Shown here one piece after another: positions 1-9,900 of a stretch of 64,000 nt of DNA. This DNA is from Pontibacter coccineus (lineage in GTDB: Bacteria; Bacteroidota; Bacteroidia; Cytophagales; Hymenobacteraceae). Each line of letters opens with the position of its first letter. Position 1 is the first letter of the stretch. The notes beneath the pieces are model-generated. The model was not told the origin of the DNA. It did no database searches and saw only the letters and a list, made by a program, of their open reading frames with translations. The position numbers were made by a program, and so were the translations under genes. The stretch covers positions 62,001 through 126,000 of the forward strand of contig NZ_JAUOTN010000007.1 in the NCBI RefSeq assembly GCF_030546575.1, read 5' to 3'.

Positions 1-2
1 CC

Positions 3-968
<966 letters not shown>

Positions 969-973
969 GCACA

Positions 974-2032
974 ATGCCCGAACAATTGATTTTTCATTCT
1001 CAGAAACAATTCCAGCTGGAGTCAGGAGCCTCGCTTCCTGGCTTCCAGTTGGCCTATACAACCTATGGACAACTCAACCAAGACCAAAGCAATGTGGTGT
1101 GGGTATGCCACGCCCTCACGGGCAGCTCGGACTTCACCGACTGGTGGGGCGAATTATTCGGCGAGGGAAAACTTTACGATCCGGCGGACTGGTTCGTGGT
1201 TTGTGCGAACACCCTGGGTGGCTGCTATGGATCCACGGGACCACTTGCAGTTAATCCGGAAACGCTGCAACCCTACTACCACAGCTTCCCGCAACTGACC
1301 AATCGCGACATCGTGCGGGCCTTTGATCTGCTGCGGCAGGACTTAGGTATAGCGCAGGTGCATACCTTGCTCGGAGGCTCGCTGGGCGGGCAGCAGGCAC
1401 TGGAGTGGGCCATTTTACAACCGGAGGTTTTCGGGAATCTGATCCAGGTGGCCTCCAATGCCCGGCATTCGGCCTGGGGAATTGCCTTTAACGAGAGCCA
1501 GCGCATGGCCATCCGGCAGGACCCGACCTGGGAGACCGATACCAAAGACGCAGGTATAGCAGGCCTCAAAACAGCCCGTGCCATCGCCATGCTTTCTTAC
1601 AGACACTATACCTGCTACGAGGAGAGTCAGCACGAGCCCGGCAACAGCATCACCGATGATTTTCGGGCGGCCTCCTACCAGGTATACCAGGGCGAAAAAC
1701 TGGCCAGCCGCTTCAATGCCTATACCTACTGGCTGCTCTCCAAAGCCATGGACTCGCATAACGTTGGCCGCGACAGGGGAGGAGTAGAGAAGGCTCTGGA
1801 GCGGCTCAGGGCCAAAGCGCTATTTGTCGGGGTGGACACCGACCTGCTTTTTCCGGTTGAGGAGCAAGCGCAACTGCACCGGCTGGCACCGGGTTCCCGT
1901 TTCGCGCTCCTCCACTCCGGCTACGGGCACGATGGCTTTTTGGTGGAAACGGCACAGCTCACGCAAGCCATCCGGGAATTTTATGAATCAGAAACAGTAA
2001 AGCACATTCACTATGAAAATACAGAAGTTTAA
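974..2032 (+). CDS. metX: homoserine O-acetyltransferase
   Basis: A cytosolic alpha/beta-hydrolase-fold enzyme that acetylates homoserine with acetyl-CoA, the first committed step to methionine. The 352-residue length is normal for the family. The nucleophile elbow GGSLGGQQALEW places the catalytic Ser at residue 136; the acid lies in the VDTDLLFP segment and the catalytic His in GYGHDGFL near the C-terminus. The TLGGCYGSTGP segment is a family hallmark. The gene starts 5 bp after metY, and its last 20 bp overlap hom, so metY-metX-hom form one translation-coupled operon. All key residues are intact. Whether the acyl donor is acetyl- or succinyl-CoA cannot be proved from sequence, but the metY partner supports acetyl. 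Confidence 0.94.
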   Translation: MPEQLIFHSQKQFQLESGASLPGFQLAYTTYGQLNQDQSNVVWVCHALTGSSDFTDWWGELFGEGKLYDPADWFVVCANTLGGCYGSTGPLAVNPETLQPYYHSFPQLTNRDIVRAFDLLRQDLGIAQVHTLLGGSLGGQQALEWAILQPEVFGNLIQVASNARHSAWGIAFNESQRMAIRQDPTWETDTKDAGIAGLKTARAIAMLSYRHYTCYEESQHEPGNSITDDFRAASYQVYQGEKLASRFNAYTYWLLSKAMDSHNVGRDRGGVEKALERLRAKALFVGVDTDLLFPVEEQAQLHRLAPGSRFALLHSGYGHDGFLVETAQLTQAIREFYESETVKHIHYENTEV

Positions 2033-3275
2033 GAAACGAATCGGGCTGATCGGTTTTGGCTGCGTAGGGCAGGGACTCTACGATGTGGTGGACGCCAACC
2101 GGCACCTGGGCTGGGAGATCGGAAGCATCTGCGTGAAAGACAAAGATAAATCCCGCTCCCTGCCAGCCTCCGCCTTCACCTACGATGTACAGGAAGTGCT
2201 GCAAGACCAAAGTATCGATATCATCGCCGAGCTGATCAGCGATCCCAAAGAAGCGCTTGGAATACTCCGGCAAGCTTTGCAGCAGGGCAAAACCGTGGTG
2301 TCGGCCAATAAAAAAGTCGTCGCCGAGAACCTGCCGGAACTGATCCAACTGCAGCAGCGGCACGGAGGAGTCTTATTGTATGAGGCCTCTGTGTGTGGCA
2401 GTATACCTGTGCTGCGCACGCTCGAAGCCTACTACGGTTCGGAGCCACTGGTGGAAGTACGCGGGATCCTGAACGGCTCCTCTAATTATATATTGAGCAA
2501 GCTGCACGCAGAGCGCGGTAGTTTCCAGTCCGCTTTGGCGCAGGCGCAGGAGCTGGGTTTTGCGGAGGCCGATCCGTCGCTGGACGTGGAGGGAACGGAT
2601 GCGCTGCACAAGCTTTGCATCATGGCGGCGCATGCCTATGGTTTGCTGGTGCATCCGGATGAGGTGCTCCATTTTGGAATCCAGCATGTCGCCACCGAAG
2701 CTGTAGAGCTGGCCACTGCGCTGAACTGCCGCATCAAGCTGGTGGGTTCTTTAAAGGCCACCGCTACCGGGCAAGTGGCGCTGCAGGTATTGCCAACACT
2801 TATACCTGAAGGTGATGCCCTGTACGATGTGGAAGCGGAATTCAACGGGCTGGAGATAGAGGGCCAGTTTGCCGGAAAGCAATTCCTGAAAGGGCGCGGT
2901 GCGGGCAGCCACCCCACCGGATCAGCTGTGTGGGCTGACGTGGCAGCGGCTGTGCGCGGCTACCGCTATACCTACCCTAAGCTATGCACCAGCCAGGCGA
3001 CTGCCACATCCGGAGATGAGCAGCTGACTATACTGCTTCAGGGGGAGGCAAAACGTCTTGCACAGGTCCTGGAACAGCTGCAGCCTGCCATCCAGCACCA
3101 GACTCCGGATCAAAGCCAGGTCATCCTGTCACTGACGCCGCAGGAACTCAGGCTACACCAAGGCTTGCTAAAGCAGCATGGCATTTTCGTGGCCGCTATA
3201 CCTGCAAGAGTGGCGCTTGATATAGTACCAGAAGTTCTCGATCGTGCTGAAGCTATACCTATAGGAAGCTTGTAA
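2013..3275 (+). CDS. hom: homoserine dehydrogenase
   Basis: Reduces aspartate semialdehyde to homoserine with NAD(P)H, the branch point to methionine and threonine. The N-terminal Rossmann motif GFGCVG is at residues 14-19, the NKK motif at 99-101, and the substrate-binding region contains GILNGSSNYILSK followed by the ADPSLDVEGTDA segment. The last 80 or so residues look like a C-terminal ACT-type regulatory domain, so amino-acid feedback is plausible. At 420 residues it is a stand-alone enzyme and not an aspartokinase fusion. The start overlaps the metX end by 20 bp. The chosen ATG (MKIQKFKKR) leads directly into the nucleotide-binding strand. An AT-rich, gene-free 266 bp follows. Confidence 0.94.
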   Translation: MKIQKFKKRIGLIGFGCVGQGLYDVVDANRHLGWEIGSICVKDKDKSRSLPASAFTYDVQEVLQDQSIDIIAELISDPKEALGILRQALQQGKTVVSANKKVVAENLPELIQLQQRHGGVLLYEASVCGSIPVLRTLEAYYGSEPLVEVRGILNGSSNYILSKLHAERGSFQSALAQAQELGFAEADPSLDVEGTDALHKLCIMAAHAYGLLVHPDEVLHFGIQHVATEAVELATALNCRIKLVGSLKATATGQVALQVLPTLIPEGDALYDVEAEFNGLEIEGQFAGKQFLKGRGAGSHPTGSAVWADVAAAVRGYRYTYPKLCTSQATATSGDEQLTILLQGEAKRLAQVLEQLQPAIQHQTPDQSQVILSLTPQELRLHQGLLKQHGIFVAAIPARVALDIVPEVLDRAEAIPIGSL

Positions 3276-3541
3276 GTTTTGCTTTTGCTCAATTAAGGAT
3301 AAGGAACCAAAAGGCTGATGTACAGCTTGCTAGTCATATAAAAATAATTCAATTCTGAATTTTATATAATTGTAATTTTAAATTGTATATTAATTGTATA
3401 GATATGTTATAATAAAGAGGATTAAAGTCTTCAACCTTGTATTTTAAAATATTCGAATAAATAAAGCTGTCATTTTCATCTGTTTGTGGTTTCACTATCG
3501 TACAAAGAATATTTATGGACGATTCATAATACACGACAGCA

Positions 3542-4231
3542 ATGAAAATCTATATACCCTGGCTCAGCTCGCTACTTCTGATAATTATATTTTCGTCGTG
3601 TAGAAACGACAATGTTTCACCAATTCGGAACGTGCGTTTTGACCCGGGTTTGCTGAATCCGGTGCAGGCGGCAGGCGGCGTCCCCTGCACTGCGCATACC
3701 TATTATTATAATGGTGCGGAAAAGTCGCTGGGCACGGTTTACAGTGGTATGGTGCTGCTGTCGTTTAGCGGTGAGCTCAATAATGAGCAGGCTATCGCTG
3801 CTGCGGGGCGCCATGGTTTTATAGAAGCGCTTGGGCAACCTGTTCAGACGAACTCTGCCCGCCTATATCCTGCCAAACTGGCGCCTGGACTTAGCTGCCG
3901 GCAGGTAGAGGTGGCGCTTTCCGAGCTAGTGCAAGATCCGGCTGTGGACTACGCAGCCCCTTATTTTGAAGCGGCTGGCGGACAGCTGTTAGGAGTGTCA
4001 AACGAATTTATAGTGGTGGTAGAAGCGGGCAAGCTACCGGCAGCGCAGGTGCTGAAGCGCCTGAGTGGGGCCACTGGAACCGAGGTTGTAAGTGCCCTGA
4101 GCGAAGATACCTTTGTGCTGCGCGCCAACAAAAATTCACAGGGCAATGCCCTCGAAATGGCCAACTTCTTTTATAAGCATCCGCTCATAAAGCATGCTGA
4201 ACCAGATTTTGTGGTTTCGCTGGCCATGTAA
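3542..4231 (+). CDS. lipoprotein with two subtilase-prodomain-like repeats but no protease domain
   Basis: The first 20 residues form a lipoprotein signal peptide, with hydrophobic core LLLIIIF and lipobox ending at Cys20. The rest resembles, by eye, the inhibitor-like propeptides of subtilisin-family (S8) proteases: a segment around residues 70-140 and a second around 150-229, the latter ending in the characteristic pattern FYKHPLIKHAEPDFV found just before the catalytic domain in such zymogens. Here the chain stops at 229 residues and nothing downstream encodes a protease. It may be a membrane-anchored protease inhibitor or chaperone acting in trans, which is inference. It lies between the hom and lysA 3' ends, and a strong hairpin follows. 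Confidence 0.7.
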   Translation: MKIYIPWLSSLLLIIIFSSCRNDNVSPIRNVRFDPGLLNPVQAAGGVPCTAHTYYYNGAEKSLGTVYSGMVLLSFSGELNNEQAIAAAGRHGFIEALGQPVQTNSARLYPAKLAPGLSCRQVEVALSELVQDPAVDYAAPYFEAAGGQLLGVSNEFIVVVEAGKLPAAQVLKRLSGATGTEVVSALSEDTFVLRANKNSQGNALEMANFFYKHPLIKHAEPDFVVSLAM

Positions 4232-4265
4232 AATACTCAAGTGATAGTTTTGGGTTAAGAGTGAG

Positions 4266-4300
4266 AAAGCCCCGCTTCCGGAAACTGGAAGCGGGGCTTT
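4266..4300. terminator. bidirectional intrinsic terminator
   Basis: A perfect 14-bp stem (AAAGCCCCGCTTCC and its complement) closes a 7-nt loop. It sits between the plus-strand lipoprotein gene and the minus-strand lysA, which converge here. A-rich and T-rich ends on each side fit termination from both directions. Confidence 0.85.
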
Positions 4301-4328
4301 CGTCTTTTAAAGGTATCGTACTGGTAAA

Positions 4329-5474
4329 TTAGCCAAGGTATACAACAGCGGCTTTTTCGCGCAGGTTGTACGATGAGGCCATTACCTCACCATAGGCACC
4401 TGCCGTGCGGATCGCGATCAGGTCACCCCGGTTCGTTTCAGGCAGTACGACCGCTTTCCCGAAGCAATCGGATGACTCGCAGATCGGACCCACCACATCA
4501 TAGCGCTCGTCTGCGCCCTTGCTGCTTATGTTCTCGATCTTGTGGTAAGACTGGTACAGTGCCGGGCGGATCAGCTCGGTCATGCCGGCATCCAGGATGG
4601 CAAAGTTGGTCGATACGCCTTTTTTGATGTAAAGCACCTTGGAGATTAGCGTCCCGCTCTGGGCTACCAGGGCACGCCCCAATTCAAAATGAACCTGCTG
4701 GTTTGGGCGCACTTCCAGAAACTGATTGAATAGCGAGAAGTAAGCCTCGAAATCAGGTATAGGCTGTTCGTCCGGGCTGTAGTAGTCCACCCCCAGGCCG
4801 CCGCCTACGTTGATGTGCTCCAGCTGTACCTGCTGTGATTCAAACCACTCCTGAAACTCGTTCACGCGGGTGCACAGGTTGCGGAAAGCCGACAGATCCG
4901 TGATCTGCGAGCCGATGTGGAAATGCAGGCCGATCAGCGACAGGTTGGGCAGTGTTTTGAGCAGCGCCAGCACGTCGGGCAATTCCCAGGCGTTGATGCC
5001 GAACTTGTTTTCCTCGAGGCCGGTGGTGATGTACTTGTGTGTATTGGCATTCACGTTCGGGTTGATGCGCAGCGCGATGCGGGCCGTCTTGCCTTTGGCT
5101 TCCGCCAGTTCGTTCAGCACGATCAGCTCGTGGCTGGACTCGCAGTTGAAGCAGAAAATGTCCTGATCCAGTGCGAAGTTGATCTCCGCGTCTGCTTTGC
5201 CCACGCCTGCAAATACCACATGGTGTGCGGGGAAGCCGTTTTCAATGGCGCACTTCACCTCGTTTCCGCTCACGCAGTCCGCTCCAAAGCCCACGGCACG
5301 CATCTCTTGCAAGATGGGGCTGTTCGTGTTAGCCTTCAGGGCGTAGTGTACCTGAAAGTTATACCTGGCGGCCTCCTGGCTGGCCTGTTGCAGGGTTTGG
5401 CGCAACAGGTTGAGGTCATACACATAAAAGGGAGTGGCGTGCTGCTGCAACTCCTGCACAGAAAGATTAAGCAT
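4329..5474 (-). CDS. lysA: diaminopimelate decarboxylase
   Basis: A PLP enzyme with an alanine-racemase-type barrel that decarboxylates meso-diaminopimelate to lysine. The PLP Lys is residue 47 in YALKANT; HFHIGSQI, GGGLGVDY and ELGRALV follow in the usual order, and the CESSDCFGK segment supplies the substrate-binding Cys. At 381 residues the length is normal. I chose the ATG at 5474 (MLNLSVQE) because the longer in-frame alternative begins 30 bp upstream inside lysC. With this start it overlaps the lysC stop by 8 bp, which suggests translational coupling. It is the last gene of the lysC-lysA unit. Confidence 0.94.
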   Translation of the reverse strand: MLNLSVQELQQHATPFYVYDLNLLRQTLQQASQEAARYNFQVHYALKANTNSPILQEMRAVGFGADCVSGNEVKCAIENGFPAHHVVFAGVGKADAEINFALDQDIFCFNCESSHELIVLNELAEAKGKTARIALRINPNVNANTHKYITTGLEENKFGINAWELPDVLALLKTLPNLSLIGLHFHIGSQITDLSAFRNLCTRVNEFQEWFESQQVQLEHINVGGGLGVDYYSPDEQPIPDFEAYFSLFNQFLEVRPNQQVHFELGRALVAQSGTLISKVLYIKKGVSTNFAILDAGMTELIRPALYQSYHKIENISSKGADERYDVVGPICESSDCFGKAVVLPETNRGDLIAIRTAGAYGEVMASSYNLREKAAVVYLG

Positions 5475-6798
5475 TGCTGTTGTTCCTTTCAAAGATGCCC
5501 TCATTTAACAGGATCAGGGATCTTTCTTTATCGGTTGTGTTAATCAATAAGCTGATGTTGTTTTTGCTTCCGCCATACGAGATCATGCGGAGCGGAATAT
5601 CTTTGAGCGCCTCAAATATCTTCAGCCCCGAGCCACTGCGCTCCGCTATAAAGTCACCCACCACACAAATGATAGACTGGTTCTGGTCAACTTCCACCTG
5701 CCCGTACTCCTGCAGTTCGCGGGTGATCTCGGTCAGAAACTTCGGGCTGTCGATGGTCAGTGAAACGGCTACTTCGGAAGTCGTGATCATGTCGATCGGG
5801 GTCTTATACCTTTCGAACACTTCGAACACGCTGCGCAAAAAACCATAGGCCAGCAGCATGCGCCCTGACTTGATCTTGATCGCCGTGATGCCATCTTTTG
5901 CCGCTACCGCCTTGATGCCGCCTTTACTAGCCTGGGCCGAAATGGTGGTGCCGGGGGCATCGGGCTGCATGGTGTTAAGCAGGCGCACCGGAATGTTCTT
6001 CTGCTTGGCCGGCTGTACGCTGGAGGGGTGCAAAATTTTCGCTCCGAAATAGGCAAGCTCCGCCGCCTCGTCAAAAGAAAGCTCAGCGATCGGGAAAGTA
6101 TTCTTTACAACACGCGGATCGTTGTTGTGCATGCCGTCAATATCAGTCCAGATCTGAATTTCGCTGGCATCGGCCGCGGCACCGATCAGGGAGGCAGAGT
6201 AGTCTGAACCGCCACGCTTCAGGTTATCCACTTCGCCAAAGGCGTTGCGGCAAATATAGCCCTGTGTGATGAAAAGGTTGGTGCCCGGGTACTTTTCCAG
6301 CTCCAGCTTCAGATTTTTGCTGATATAGGCGTTGTCCGGCTCTTCGTTCTCATCTATCTTCATGAAGTTAAGGGCTGGCAGCAATACCGAAGCTATACCT
6401 TGCTCTTCGAGGAAGAACTGGAATAGAGCCGTTGACAACAGCTCACCCTGCGCCAGCACGGCACGCTCCTCGTAAATGGTGAAGAGGTCCAGCGTGAAAG
6501 AGCGGATGTGATCAAAATGAATGGATATCAGCTCGAGGGCCTGTTTTTTCTTTTCGTCAGTGAGGTAGAGGGCTTCTACTACCTGTTTATATTTAACGTG
6601 TAGCGCATCAATGAGCGCATTGGCTTCCTGGTTGGCATTCTGGTAGAGCGTCTCCGCAATCTGTACCAGCTGGTTCGTAGTACCCGACATCGCCGAGAGC
6701 ACCACGATCTTAGGCGACCCATCGTTGATGAGGTCTGCTACTGCTTTCATTCTTTCAGCCGACCCTACAGAGGTGCCGCCGAACTTTAAAACTTTCAT
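5467..6798 (-). CDS. lysC: aspartate kinase
   Basis: Phosphorylates aspartate, the first step of the whole aspartate family including the diaminopimelate, lysine, methionine and threonine routes. The N-terminus has KFGGTS at residues 5-10; the RGGSDYSAS motif at 205-213 belongs to the catalytic domain. Roughly the last 150 residues form the tandem ACT region that normally senses lysine or threonine. It is a monofunctional 443-residue enzyme. lysC-lysA converge on metY-metX-hom, so in one 7-kb block the cell holds the entry enzyme plus two exits of the pathway. The spacer before it (6799-6928) contains no recognised leader element. Confidence 0.94.
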   Translation of the reverse strand: MKVLKFGGTSVGSAERMKAVADLINDGSPKIVVLSAMSGTTNQLVQIAETLYQNANQEANALIDALHVKYKQVVEALYLTDEKKKQALELISIHFDHIRSFTLDLFTIYEERAVLAQGELLSTALFQFFLEEQGIASVLLPALNFMKIDENEEPDNAYISKNLKLELEKYPGTNLFITQGYICRNAFGEVDNLKRGGSDYSASLIGAAADASEIQIWTDIDGMHNNDPRVVKNTFPIAELSFDEAAELAYFGAKILHPSSVQPAKQKNIPVRLLNTMQPDAPGTTISAQASKGGIKAVAAKDGITAIKIKSGRMLLAYGFLRSVFEVFERYKTPIDMITTSEVAVSLTIDSPKFLTEITRELQEYGQVEVDQNQSIICVVGDFIAERSGSGLKIFEALKDIPLRMISYGGSKNNISLLINTTDKERSLILLNEGIFERNNSNA

Positions 6799-6928
6799 CT
6801 AATCAGTTTGAAATAAAGGGTATAGCCAGAAGATGGTCAGGTCTAGCCTTTTGCAAGGTATAAGATGAGCAAAATCCGGCTGTAAATTTAGCAAATTCGG
6901 GGCAGATGTGTGATAAGCAGTTAAAAAA

Positions 6929-6958
6929 GAAAAGGCAGCCTGTTAGGGCTGCCTTTTC
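6929..6958 (-). terminator. intrinsic terminator of the giant T9SS gene
   Basis: A 12-bp stem (GAAAAGGCAGCC and its complement) closes a 6-nt loop. On the minus strand it is followed by a run of T, as expected for an intrinsic terminator, and it lies 22 bp past the stop of the gene ending at 6980. A near-palindromic pair of the window-wide AGGTATA motif sits between the stop and this hairpin (6962-6976). Confidence 0.85.
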
Positions 6959-6979
6959 TGCAGGTATTATACCTGAATA

Positions 6980-9900
6980 TTAGTTCTTCATAATTCTGGT
7001 GGTGGACTCCATACCTTCACCCACCACTTTGAGGATGTACATACCCGTCTGCAACTGTCCAAGCTGAAGCTCCAGTACGTTCACCCCGGCATCCAGGTCC
7101 ATGTCTTTGGCCATGACACGGCGACCATTGATGTCGTAGATGGTCATGGCGGCAACTTGTGCCTCCGGCACGGTGAGCGTTACCTTGATTACATCCTGGA
7201 ATGGATTCGGGTAGGCCTGCGTGGCCAGCTCGCGCGCCAGGCCTTTGGCGTTCACTGCAATCACGTTGCTGTAGGCAAACTGCCCGTCAACATCCACCTG
7301 TCTGAGTCGATAGTACACGGTGCCCTGCACTGGGGTGCGGTCAGTGAACTGGTATTTGGTCTCCAGACTGGTCGTGCCTTTGCCTTTCACGGTGCCCACT
7401 TTCTCAAAGCTTCTTGCGTCGAGGCTACGCTCAATCTCAAAGCGGTCGTTGTCCAGTTCCGAAGCCGTGAGCCACTCTAGGTGCGCCTGGTTATTGCGGA
7501 CCGTGGCCGTGAAGTATACCAGCTCGACTGGGAGCGGGATGATGATGGGCTCGTTGCCCAGCAGGCGGATGACAATGCTGAGTTCGATTGATCCTCCGAA
7601 CTGATCGGTCACTGCTATTGTCAGCGGGAAAGCGCCTTCACCTAGAGCAGCCGGATTTGTAACGGAAATGGTGCCATTAGCTGCTAGCGCCAAACCTTCG
7701 GGTAAGGTGCCAAAAACAGGTTCTGCATTGACAATATTACCATCTGGGTCTGTTGCGAATGCCAGTATATCACCAACAGAGTACTCGTTGTTATACCTTG
7801 GCGGATTGATGGTATAGAAAGCATCGCAATTGACAGTGATCGTCACCTCATCAGATGTGGTTGCGCCACCTGCACCGCAAACTGGGGTAGATGTCCAACG
7901 GAAAACATAGGTGCCCGGAGCCAGGTTAGAGGCTGTAGCATTGTTAGAGCTTGCCGGAGTGAACACAGCATCTGATGGACCGCTAACCTGAGACCATAAG
8001 CCGGCATCCTGCCCCACATCGTTAGCGCTGAGTACTACGCTGTTTCCGCACACTGTTCTGTCTTCGCCCGCATTAGCTTGTAAGGCTGAATTGGTTACTT
8101 GTACTGTGACCGTATTCGCTAACACAATTTCTCCGCATTCAGGAGTTGTGACAGTAACATAAAAGAACTGATTTCCTTCGGGAAGATTAGGGGTATCTCT
8201 GCTTACTACCCCACCCGTTCCCGCGAACGCGGATCCGATGCGTTGGTCGGCGCCAAAATTTATTTCTGTCCCCACCCTGCGGTAAATCTGATAGGTATAG
8301 GGTGAATTTACATTAGATTCTGTCTGCACGCCAATGGTTGTTCCGTTTCCAACGCATACCTTGTTGTTTTCTGCAAACACGAAGTTATTAACAGACGGGC
8401 CTGAAATGAACACAGTCGCCTGGTCAGGTATGGTAACGCCGCAGGCTCCTGCTCCCGGGAACGAAACAAGAAGGCCAATGGTGGTATTAGCCGAAATTGG
8501 GCCGGTTGTCAACGTAATGTTACCGGTGGCACCTGCTACTGGTTCACCAATTGGAAGCCCGGTTGACTGGTTGACCAGTTGGTACACATAAGCTGGGTTG
8601 GAGCCAGCGAGTTGATAAAGTACATTACGACTGCCGCATACGGGTTGCGGGGTAATAGGTGTTAAGGTAAGTCCGGTGGTATCAGGCTGCGGTCTTACCG
8701 TTACGGTCACTGAGTTAGTTGAGATGGCGTCGCAGGCAATGCCAGTTAGGCTTCTGGCCCGGAAAGTAACTGTCTGATCCACATTGGCAGCCGACAGGTT
8801 TGTGAATGGCCCTGAAATTAGGGTGATCGGACCGCCAGTACCTAGCACAGAACTACCAGACTCCTGCCCGTTTACCAACAGACGATAAATGATGGCATAC
8901 TCTGAACTGGACAACTCAAAGCTGGTAGTGTTGCCACCGCAAACCGTAGCCGTGGTAGGGCTAAGTGTAAAGGCAGTTGATGGAGGGCTACAAGCTACCA
9001 CAATTGGCGCTGACTGTCTGCTTTCACAACCATTTGGTGGCGTGAAAGTGGCTGTTACAGTTGCCCCGGCAAACAAATCTTGTGCTGATATACCTTCAAC
9101 ACCCCAGGTTGTTCCTGAGATAAACACAGGAGTAGGGTATGGCGAGCCTTCAATGTACAAAGTGATTTGTCCACCGGCAGCAGAGGCTGGGGCTGTACCG
9201 GTAACTGTGGTAGCACCTGCAGTGATCGGGTTAACCGTTAAGACGCCTTCCGGGCCTGGTGTAGCTGTAACTACGTTGGAATTTACGCTGCTTACATTGT
9301 TTGGAGATACGGCTCTGGCTGTAATAGCCGTGCCCGCAGCAATGCCTCCTGCCGTGGTCGATGTAAAATTTGCTACCCATGCACCAGTGCTTGTAACAGT
9401 TGCTGTTACCGGAGTCGTGCCATCGCTTTGCGTAACGAGCGTACCGGTTCTGGTGCCAGCCGTGCCTCCTGTGTAAAATTGAATTGTCGTACCAATTGGG
9501 TTTGTGGAAGTGCCGGACAAGGTAGTGACAAAACCGCAGCTTGGCGCATTGATTACTGGAGCTGTTAATGTAGGACGAACAGTTACAAAGTTGGACGGAG
9601 CAGATGTAGAAGGGCAATTACCTGAAAGCACAGATCGAACAGATAAAATATCACCTAGAGCCAAGGCGGGAGAAACATTAGTTATAGGCAATGTGTAAGT
9701 TCCAGGGCCAGGGATTGACAGTGTTGTGCCTGCAGCAGCGCCATTTCTGTAAATACCTATATTCCCAGCCCCAGTTCCGCTTACTGTAACAGTAAGCGAG
9801 GTTAAATTAGCAGGAACATTTGTTGGTGTAGTTGTAAATGTAGCACCGTCATATGTGGCTCCTGTAATGGTTAATACTTGAGAGTTAACTGTGAAATTAT

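Noticed and set aside
4917..5543. 208-codon plus-strand open frame
   Set aside because: Antisense to lysA, which has intact PLP and substrate motifs in the opposite strand.
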